Assembly: GCA_012965485.1 (NCBI GenBank)
Contig: DTSF01000131.1
Location: 1 to 12,356 of the forward strand
Direction of reading: 5' to 3'
Length of the DNA: 12,356 bases
DNA from: Dehalococcoidia bacterium
GTDB taxonomy: Bacteria > Chloroflexota > Dehalococcoidia > SAR202 > UBA826
Shown: one piece after another, positions 7,381-12,356 of the stretch
How the letters are laid out: every line of letters starts with the position of its first letter
Position numbering within the stretch: position 1 is the stretch's first letter
Translations under genes and position numbers: made by a program
The notes under the pieces: model-generated
Database searches by the model: none
What the model was told of the DNA's origin: nothing
Seen by the model: only the letters and a program-made list of their open reading frames with translations

Positions 7381-8544
7381 ATGAAATTACCTAGAACACA
7401 ATTATTTACACCTGAGGAATATGAGGCACGAATTCAGAAAGTAAGAGAATTGATGGAAATAAAGGGGCTTGATGTTTTAGTAATCCATAGTCCTGAAAAC
7501 ATCTATTATTTATCCGGGTATCAGACCCCAGGATATTACTGGTATCAAGCTCTTATTCTCCCGCTAGAGTCTGCCCCTGTTTTCATAGCACCTCCCCACG
7601 AGGCCGCTTTAATCCCAGAATTTTGTTGGATAGAGGATTCACGTGTATATCCTGATACCTCTGATTGGTCTCAGGTAACTGCTGAAATTTTGAAGGAGAT
7701 AGAATCCGCCACAAGCTTAATAGGGTTAGAAACTAAATCACGTTTCCTTACGGTGGATTTTTATCAGAGTATGTGCGCGTTACTGCCAGATTCTCGTTTA
7801 GCTGACGGGAGTGGACTTGTGGAGTCTTGCAGGTTACTAAAATCATCTCGTGAAATCGACTACATGAGAGAAGCAGCGGAAGTTTCATCTAGAGGAATGA
7901 AAGCAGGTATAGCTGCGGTAATTGAAGGAGTCTCCGAATTGGAAATAGCTGCCTCGGTTCACACTGAATTGGATATGGCAGGCTCAGAATATACAGGGTT
8001 ACCTGCTTTTATAACCTCAGGTGAACGATCGCAATTGGTACACGCCACATGGTCTCCGAAATTGATCGAATCAGGAGATTTAGTTTTTATGGAAATACCT
8101 GGGAGTGTGAACAGATATCATGCTGCCCAATCGAGAAGTGTTTTTGTTGGGGACCCGCCCGAAGCAGTACTTGAGGCTAACCGAGTTGCCACCGAAGCTT
8201 TGGAAGTGGCAAAAGGTTCAATGAAGCAAGGTGTACCAGCCTGCTCCGTGTTTAAAGCAGGAAGTTCGGTAATAAACGAAGCCAACATAGGTTACAAACA
8301 GGGGAGAAGGATTGCATATGGTATTGGGATAGCTTTTCCCCCCGGTTGGGATGAGGGTGACATATTTTCAATTAATACAGATGAGTCTAGACTGTTAATG
8401 TCCGGAATGTGTTTTCATTTAATAACAACCATGAGAATCCCTGATCTAGGGGCGATTGGATGTAGTGATACGGTACTTGTGACTGAACATGGGGTAGAAA
8501 CCCTTACTAGTGATATTAATCCAGGGGTTCAATATCAGTTCTAG
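7381..8544 (+). CDS. M24 family protein, metal-ligand-poor, creatinase/ectoine hydrolase (DoeA)-like
   Basis: The protein has the two-domain layout of creatinase and aminopeptidase P: an N-terminal creatinase-type domain (about residues 1-150, with HSPENIYYLSGYQTPGYYWYQ-like sequence) and a C-terminal pita-bread domain. In metal-dependent M24 peptidases, two Asp, one His and two Glu bind metal. Here the first two positions read Glu238 (FMEIPG) and Ala249 (AAQSRS), the HGxGxG segment reads AYGIGIAFPPGW (about 312-323), and the late Glu is Asp363 (CSDTVL). H221 (LVHATW), matching the conserved catalytic-type His, is kept. This pattern resembles creatinase and ectoine hydrolase, which cleave C-N bonds without metal, rather than a peptidase. 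The ribosome-binding site is weak (GGAA, 10 bases before ATG). The gene converges on the LLM gene with a gap of only 22 bases. The substrate is unknown. Confidence 0.8.
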   Translation: MKLPRTQLFTPEEYEARIQKVRELMEIKGLDVLVIHSPENIYYLSGYQTPGYYWYQALILPLESAPVFIAPPHEAALIPEFCWIEDSRVYPDTSDWSQVTAEILKEIESATSLIGLETKSRFLTVDFYQSMCALLPDSRLADGSGLVESCRLLKSSREIDYMREAAEVSSRGMKAGIAAVIEGVSELEIAASVHTELDMAGSEYTGLPAFITSGERSQLVHATWSPKLIESGDLVFMEIPGSVNRYHAAQSRSVFVGDPPEAVLEANRVATEALEVAKGSMKQGVPACSVFKAGSSVINEANIGYKQGRRIAYGIGIAFPPGWDEGDIFSINTDESRLLMSGMCFHLITTMRIPDLGAIGCSDTVLVTEHGVETLTSDINPGVQYQF

Positions 8545-8566
8545 ACTATACTCAATTGTTGTTGTT

Positions 8567-9496
8567 TTACGTTAATCGGGCTTCTGTATCCATAAGATGT
8601 TCCATGATTTTTATGCATTCCCCTGTCTTATTGGTCTGGAAATCAAAGGTGAGATTTTTGATTCCCAGATCTTCACAGTGCTTGATATCCTCGATAACTG
8701 CCTGAGTGGAGTCGATCAAAGCCGCTTGAGAACGAATTCTTGAATTGGTTTCAATACCGATATCTGTGAAATGGAGTGTTCTTTTTAATGAGATCGATAT
8801 TTCGTCTTTATTACGGCCATATTCTTCACATTGCTGATTCATAAAAGGGAGCATATTTTCAATCTGGTCAGGATTAAGTCTAGTCGGATGCCATGTATCG
8901 CCATATTTAACAGTTCTTCTCACTGCCCTCTTTGTGTGGCCTCCAATCCAAATTGGAATACCGTTTGGTTTTCGAATAGGTTTAGGGAAAAAGGCAATAT
9001 TGGAGAATTCATAGGTCTCTCCATGAAATTCTGTGATATTGGAAGTCCACAATAGTTTGAAAATTTGAAGATATTCATCTGTTGCAAGGCCGCGTTTTTC
9101 AAAAGGGGCATTCAGGGCTGCAAACTCTTCCTTCCACCACCCTACCCCAGCTCCGCATATAACCCTTCCTTTTGTGAGCACATCAAGAGAAGCAAACATT
9201 TTAGCCTGTACTATGGGGTTTCGGTAAGGAATTATTGCGACTGAGGTACCTAGGTTTATTCGATTCGTTTGCGATGCTATGAAGCTCAGCAAGGTAAAGG
9301 CATCCAACTGAGGGTCTTCAGCATTCGCTGTGAAACGGCCATTGTCAGTATATGGATAAAGGTTGGTTTCCTCCATTGGAAGGACTATATGGTCAGCCGC
9401 CCATAGAGAATGAAATCCCAGCTCTTCGGCCGCTCTGGCAAATTTAATTAACTCATCGGCATTGATGTGTTTTGGCAATACAATTCCATATTCCAT
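8567..9496 (-). CDS. LLM class flavin-dependent oxidoreductase, F420-type (TIGR03619-like)
   Basis: This 309-aa luciferase-like monooxygenase fold protein (TIM barrel) has the family's N-terminal FARAAEELGFHSLWAADHIV (about 19-38). It also has NLGTSVAIIPYRNPIVQAK (about 81-99), GVGWWKEEFAALN (117-129) and PIWIGGHT (181-188). These match the subgroup usually predicted to use coenzyme F420 rather than FMN, which in turn points to an F420-making lineage such as Chloroflexota or Actinomycetota. Reactions of the superfamily include F420-dependent sugar-phosphate dehydrogenation and flavin-dependent monooxygenation, so the substrate cannot be assigned. AAGGA lies 7 bases before the ATG. It is transcribed divergently from the RraA-mutarotase-lactonase operon, with which it may share regulation. 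Confidence 0.85.
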   Translation of the reverse strand: MEYGIVLPKHINADELIKFARAAEELGFHSLWAADHIVLPMEETNLYPYTDNGRFTANAEDPQLDAFTLLSFIASQTNRINLGTSVAIIPYRNPIVQAKMFASLDVLTKGRVICGAGVGWWKEEFAALNAPFEKRGLATDEYLQIFKLLWTSNITEFHGETYEFSNIAFFPKPIRKPNGIPIWIGGHTKRAVRRTVKYGDTWHPTRLNPDQIENMLPFMNQQCEEYGRNKDEISISLKRTLHFTDIGIETNSRIRSQAALIDSTQAVIEDIKHCEDLGIKNLTFDFQTNKTGECIKIMEHLMDTEARLT

Positions 9497-9566
9497 ACGA
9501 AAATCCTTTGTTAGGGAACTAGGTGCATATCAGAAAAACAATGAATTAACTCTTTTTTACCATCAG

Positions 9567-9596
9567 GTTATATAAAACTAGGTAGATGCTAGTCAA
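9567..9596 (-). promoter_or_regulatory. Sigma70-like promoter for the LLM oxidoreductase gene
   Basis: On the minus strand TTGACT (plus 9591-9596) is followed after 16 bases by TATATA (plus 9569-9574) or after 18 bases by TATAAC (plus 9567-9572). Transcription would begin near 9560, giving a leader of about 60 bases before the ATG ending at 9496. Confidence 0.55.
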
Positions 9597-9597
9597 A

Positions 9598-9626
9598 TGG
9601 ATTACTGGATATCCAATTTTTATAAC
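9598..9626 (+). promoter_or_regulatory. Weak promoter and palindrome upstream of the RraA-led operon
   Basis: TATAAC at 9621-9626 could be a -10 element, with only a poor -35 (TGGATT, 9598-9603) 17 bases upstream. A perfect 10-bp palindrome, TGGATATCCA (9606-9615), lies between them, where a regulator could act. The region is shared with the divergent LLM promoter. The poor -35 suggests either an activator or a misassigned site. Confidence 0.3.
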
Positions 9627-9693
9627 TTGTGATGGAAGAAGTTAGGGCTACATGATAGTGTTGCCAACCGAAGGTAGATTACTGTTCTTAGAC

Positions 9694-9699
9694 GGAGGA
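9694..9699 (+). promoter_or_regulatory. Strong Shine-Dalgarno that fixes the RraA-family start
   Basis: GGAGGA lies 6 bases upstream of the ATG at 9706. The frame is open upstream to an ATG at 9652, but that start would add 18 residues without family resemblance and has no comparable ribosome-binding site. Confidence 0.75.
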
Positions 9700-9705
9700 A
9701 AATTA

Positions 9706-10446
9706 ATGGCTACTTTTGATATGAAACCAGTTGAGGTTTCTCAGGAAGTTCTTGACAGCTTAAAAGCAATTCCGACGGCCACAATATACAATGCTCTTAG
9801 ATCTTTCGGATCAACTTTTTGTGTATGCGAAGGCATAGAAAATTACACTCCCTTTACCCCTGGTAAAGAACGTTTCGCGGCTAGAGCTCGAACTCTGAGA
9901 TTTATGCCGATTCGTCCAGATATCATTAATGATAAACCTGGCGGTATAGATTCACCCGAATATATTGCAATGGGACGTTGTGGACCGGGAGATGTGTTGG
10001 TCGCTGACATCGGCGGTAGAGTTCAAGACGTTGTTGCAGGTGATGTGAAATTACTGCAGTTGGCTATGAATAATGCTGACGGAGTTGTCATAGACGGGGC
10101 AATCAGAGATTTAGATGTCCTAATAGATGAAAAATATGATCTCACCATATATGCCAAGGCGCGAAGTTTTCATGGTAACCCCTCCAGTCTTCCGGCAGAA
10201 GAGAACGTTCAGATCCAGTGCGGTGGAGCCTTGGTACGCCCTGGTGACGTTATGGTCGGGGACAATGACGGAGTATTGGTAGTTCCTTCTTGGATGGCAC
10301 AGGCGGTTCTTGAATGGGCTGTAGAGCATGAAGGTGCGGAAAACCTTGTAAAGGACAAGATTAAAGCTGAAGGGGTAGCTCCCGGGAAATACTATCCTCC
10401 AACAGAAGAAACAATTGAAGAGTGGAGAAAATTGAACAATCGTTAG
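9706..10446 (+). CDS. RraA family protein, class II aldolase / decarboxylase-like
   Basis: This 246-aa protein belongs to the RraA / 4-hydroxy-4-methyl-2-oxoglutarate aldolase family. The D-X20-R-D signature associated with family members that have aldolase or oxaloacetate decarboxylase activity is intact: D113 in AGDVKLLQLA, then R134-D135 in VIDGAIRD. The family's C-terminal GGALVRPGDVMVGDNDGVLVVP block is also present (about 173-194). So catalysis on a 2-oxo acid is more likely than RNase E regulation, the role that named the family. A C-terminal extension (PGKYYPPTEETIEEW) goes beyond the short RraA form. It leads an operon with a deoxysugar mutarotase and a fuconolactonase-type lactonase. 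A plausible job is therefore retro-aldol cleavage of a 2-keto-3-deoxy sugar acid to pyruvate plus an aldehyde; this is inference. Confidence 0.85.
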   Translation: MATFDMKPVEVSQEVLDSLKAIPTATIYNALRSFGSTFCVCEGIENYTPFTPGKERFAARARTLRFMPIRPDIINDKPGGIDSPEYIAMGRCGPGDVLVADIGGRVQDVVAGDVKLLQLAMNNADGVVIDGAIRDLDVLIDEKYDLTIYAKARSFHGNPSSLPAEENVQIQCGGALVRPGDVMVGDNDGVLVVPSWMAQAVLEWAVEHEGAENLVKDKIKAEGVAPGKYYPPTEETIEEWRKLNNR

Positions 10447-10448
10447 TT

Positions 10449-10476
10449 AAAATCGTGAATTTCATTCACGGGTTTT
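10449..10476 (+). terminator. Hairpin with A4/T4 flanks between the RraA-family and mutarotase genes
   Basis: AAAATCGTGAAT and ATTCACGGGTTTT pair into a stem of about 12 bp (one G-U pair, one bulged G) around a 3-base loop, ending in TTTT. It sits inside an apparent operon just after the first stop codon, so it may be a partial terminator or mRNA-processing/stability element that lowers expression of the two downstream genes. Confidence 0.4.
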
Positions 10477-10494
10477 AAGAAAATGGTGACCCAA

Positions 10495-10836
10495 ATGAAA
10501 ACTTTTGCAATGGCATTGGACCTGGTGGACGAGTCCAGTTCAATAAGGGAATATAAGGAATATCACAGAAATGTTTGGCCAGAGGTGAAGGAAGGGTTAT
10601 TGGAAATTGGGATTGAGGGCATGGAGATTTATCTCCTGGGTGATAGGTTGTTTATGGTCATCGATACTAAAGATGACTTTGACCTAATAGCGGATTTCCA
10701 AAAATATACTGACTCCTCTGACAAGGCAGCACAGTGGGATAATTTGATGAGGAAATACCAGAAAAAGACTCCTTTTACCAATGATGGTGATTGGTGGGCT
10801 CCAATGCGGAAAGTATTTGACCTAAATCCTAAATAA
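10495..10836 (+). CDS. L-rhamnose mutarotase family protein (RhaM/DUF718-like)
   Basis: This 113-aa protein of the PF05336 type interconverts anomers of 6-deoxy sugars such as L-rhamnose or L-fucose. It shows the family's early block EYKEYHRNVWPEV, including the catalytic-type His (H24), then GIEGMEIYLLGDRLFMVID and the C-terminal DWWAPMRKVFDL. The fold is a small dimeric alpha/beta barrel. I chose the ATG at 10495 because homologues begin close to MKTFAMALDL; an ATG at 10483 in frame would add four residues. A weak GGTGA ribosome-binding site lies 5 bases upstream. It is followed after 7 bases by the lactonase gene, so the two are very likely cotranscribed. Whether the sugar is rhamnose or fucose cannot be told from sequence. 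Confidence 0.85.
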   Translation: MKTFAMALDLVDESSSIREYKEYHRNVWPEVKEGLLEIGIEGMEIYLLGDRLFMVIDTKDDFDLIADFQKYTDSSDKAAQWDNLMRKYQKKTPFTNDGDWWAPMRKVFDLNPK

Positions 10837-10843
10837 GGCTTCC

Positions 10844-11677
10844 ATGGAAATTGTTGATTCACACCACCATCTATGGGATCTAGGTCTTTTTCAATACGAA
10901 TGGATGCCAGAAGATGACACTACTTTGCGCCAAAGTTACCTTCCGGCCGACCTGGCTCCCATCTTGGAACAGTGTTCCGTCCGTAGTAGTGTGGTTGTTC
11001 AGGCTGACCAAACTGTTGAAGAGGCTAAATTCCTACTTGAATGCGCAAATGATTTCGCCTGGATACGAGGTGTGGTTGGATGGGTCGACCTACAAGATGA
11101 AAAAGTTGGAGATACCTTGGACGAGCTGATGGAGCTCGGGCCTCTTGTAGGGGTAAGACACCAGGTGGAGGAAGAAGTTGATGAGAATTGGCTACTCAGA
11201 AAGCAGACCTTAGCCGGTTTGAAAGAACTGTCAAATCGGAACCTATCTTATGACTTATTGGTGAAGCCGATTCATCTTGACCAGATACCCACTGTTTGCA
11301 ATGAATTGCCTGATTTGAAAATGGTCGTGGACCATATAGCCAAACCAAACATTCGTGATCAGGTGTTTCAACCTTGGAGTGATGGCATCTCAAAGTTACA
11401 GCCATACAGTAATCTTTTTTGTAAGGTGTCTGGGATGGTAACTGAGGCCGACCACAATAACTGGACTCCCCAGGATTTGCGCCCATTTGTACAACAAGTT
11501 AGGAAAATTTTTGGCATAAACAGGTTAATGTGGGGTAGCGATTGGCCTGTTTGCTTGCTTGCCGGTAATTATCAAGAAGTGATGGACGCGGCCCTTTTCG
11601 CCATGGGAGATATGTCGCCGCAGGAAAAAAATAGGTTCCTATCTGGCACTGCAGCTGAATTTTATAGCCTCGAATAA
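10844..11677 (+). CDS. L-fuconolactonase-type amidohydrolase (COG3618)
   Basis: This 277-aa TIM-barrel protein belongs to the amidohydrolase-2 group that includes L-fuconolactonase and L-rhamnono-lactonase, enzymes that open sugar lactones to sugar acids. Visible hallmarks are DSHHHLWD at the N terminus (H7 and H9 as the HxH pair), GVRHQVEEE (H106), MVVDHIAKP (H164), CKVSGM and GSDWPV with the conserved Asp (D233). The order and spacing match the family, and length is normal. AAGG lies about 5 bases before the ATG. Its place directly after a deoxysugar mutarotase supports a sugar-lactone substrate over the 2-pyrone-dicarboxylate branch of the superfamily. It is the last gene of the operon, with a terminator-like hairpin downstream. 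Confidence 0.85.
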   Translation: MEIVDSHHHLWDLGLFQYEWMPEDDTTLRQSYLPADLAPILEQCSVRSSVVVQADQTVEEAKFLLECANDFAWIRGVVGWVDLQDEKVGDTLDELMELGPLVGVRHQVEEEVDENWLLRKQTLAGLKELSNRNLSYDLLVKPIHLDQIPTVCNELPDLKMVVDHIAKPNIRDQVFQPWSDGISKLQPYSNLFCKVSGMVTEADHNNWTPQDLRPFVQQVRKIFGINRLMWGSDWPVCLLAGNYQEVMDAALFAMGDMSPQEKNRFLSGTAAEFYSLE

Positions 11678-11698
11678 GATTCTTACATCTAGAGTAGA

Positions 11699-11732
11699 TA
11701 CCGCATCCATGTGTGTGTACCTGGATACGGTA
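11699..11732 (+). terminator. Terminator hairpin after the lactonase gene
   Basis: TACCGCATCCA (11699-11709) pairs with TGGATACGGTA (11722-11732) in an 11-bp stem with one mismatch around a 12-base loop. It is followed by CGTTTACATAAGTTTTTATC, which is T-rich though not an immediate T run. It lies 22 bases after the stop codon, between convergent genes. Confidence 0.5.
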
Positions 11733-11766
11733 CGTTTACATAAGTTTTTATCAGGGTGAAAAAAGC

Positions 11767-12063
11767 TCATTTACCCCAGTTGCCACCTTTTTTCCTGATT
11801 TCGATACTATCCATAACCGGCAAGACTTCAACATTTCCAGTGTGCATCTGAGGTCTCAACAGATTGGTAATAGCCTGCATATCATCAGCCTCTATGACGC
11901 CGAATAAGGTATGAGAAACGTTGTATCCCCATACTCCCAATACTTTGACTTCATCATTTCCTTCCATCCACTTTTGATAATTTATTACGGCTTCGCTATC
12001 TGGTCCCCCTTCCCTGCCAGGGCACGTTTCGTGGTCATGGGCCGCTGTTACGTGAAAAAGCAT
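11767..12063 (-). CDS. Small protein of probable dimeric alpha/beta-barrel fold (DUF3303-like)
   Basis: This 98-aa protein starts MLFHVTAAHDHETCPG and ends VEVLPVMDSIEIRKKG. The alternation of beta-like segments (MLFHVT, VKVLGVWGYNVSHTLFGVIEA, VEVLPVMDSI) with helices suggests a ferredoxin-like, ABM/DUF3303-type fold. Similar proteins have been annotated as DUF3303. I do not recognise a precise function. The ribosome-binding site AAGGAG lies about 9 bases before the ATG, so it is very likely a real gene. It converges on the lactonase gene and has its own promoter candidate, so it is probably a separate unit. Confidence 0.7.
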   Translation of the reverse strand: MLFHVTAAHDHETCPGREGGPDSEAVINYQKWMEGNDEVKVLGVWGYNVSHTLFGVIEADDMQAITNLLRPQMHTGNVEVLPVMDSIEIRKKGGNWGK

Positions 12064-12356
12064 ATTAAACTCTCCTTGTTGATAAAGTAACTTGTAAATA
12101 GATACGTCTTCTGACGAGATTAACCTATGGCAATTTAGTATTAAGTGTCAATAAAATATTAGAAAAATAGGAATGGGTTAATCGGGTATCGCTGACCAAA
12201 ATGTTGGAGTAGAGGGTCGGGAAATCGAAAATAGACAGTTTTGGCCCTCAAGAGGAGAAATAGGCTGACTTAGGAATAGCTTACCTTCATTTAGACCTTC
12301 TTATTTTTGTGTTCTTAGACGACAATATAACGAGAGATATCAATTTGATACCTTGT
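12064..12356. other. Noncoding stretch at the window end
   Basis: No open reading frame with a credible ribosome-binding site is visible in these 293 bases on either strand. Besides the promoter at 12122-12151, the only structured element I see is a 13-base palindrome, TATCAATTTGATA (12338-12350), which could be an operator of a gene beyond the window. The flanking gene is not in view. Confidence 0.5.
12122..12151 (-). promoter_or_regulatory. Promoter candidate for the small alpha/beta-barrel gene
   Basis: On the minus strand a perfect TTGACA (plus 12146-12151) is followed after 18 bases by TAGGTT (plus 12122-12127), a weak -10. Transcription would start near 12115, leaving a leader of about 50 bases before the ATG ending at 12063. 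Confidence 0.45.

Noticed and set aside
9652..9705. Upstream extension of the RraA-family protein
   Set aside because: The strong GGAGGA before the ATG at 9706 and the match to the family start there make the 18 extra residues unlikely.
1..12356. CRISPR arrays, tRNA or rRNA genes, insertion sequences, toxin-antitoxin or phage-defence genes
   Set aside because: No regularly spaced repeats, RNA-gene-like segments, transposase motifs or terminal inverted repeats are visible; all sizeable genes are metabolic or transport.

Overview
The window looks like a piece of a free-living, heterotrophic bacterial chromosome. It is moderately AT-rich by eye (not computed), tightly packed and made almost entirely of catabolic genes. 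An F420-type LLM oxidoreductase, a Cys-less D-aminoacylase-like deacylase, a DUF917/short-HyuA pair and an RraA-mutarotase-lactonase operon together suggest Chloroflexota, possibly a marine SAR202-like (Dehalococcoidia) lineage. This placement is inference from gene content only. I see no rRNA, tRNA, mobile element or CRISPR array.

Layout. Bases 1-1751 (+): an N-acyl-D-amino-acid deacylase family amidohydrolase with an ambiguous start. Bases 1825-4488 (-): a DUF917 gene followed by a short HyuA-type hydantoinase/oxoprolinase, behind a good sigma70-like promoter (4520-4547). Bases 4626-7191 (-): a binuclear-type amidohydrolase (COG1228-like) followed by an MFS transporter. Bases 7381-8544 (+): a creatinase/ectoine-hydrolase-like M24 protein that lacks the usual metal ligands. 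The 189-bp divergent gap before it carries a 22-bp-period direct repeat and a 12-bp palindrome. Bases 8567-9496 (-): an F420-type LLM flavin/deazaflavin oxidoreductase. Bases 9706-11677 (+): an operon of an RraA-family aldolase-like protein, an L-rhamnose/L-fucose mutarotase and an L-fuconolactonase-type amidohydrolase. Bases 11767-12063 (-): a small protein of probable dimeric alpha/beta-barrel fold. The last 293 bases have no gene that I can see.

How the genes may work together. The left two thirds encode enzymes that cut C-N bonds in amides, cyclic amides or guanidino-like compounds (deacylase, HyuA, DUF917, COG1228-like amidohydrolase, M24) plus one transporter. This fits scavenging of hydantoin- or thiohydantoin-like or modified amino acid compounds. 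The right third looks like part of non-phosphorylative deoxysugar oxidation: mutarotase -> (dehydrogenase) -> lactonase -> (dehydratase) -> aldolase. The dehydrogenase and dehydratase are not recognisable as such here. The divergent F420-type enzyme is a speculative candidate for the dehydrogenase. All substrate assignments are hypotheses from family and context.
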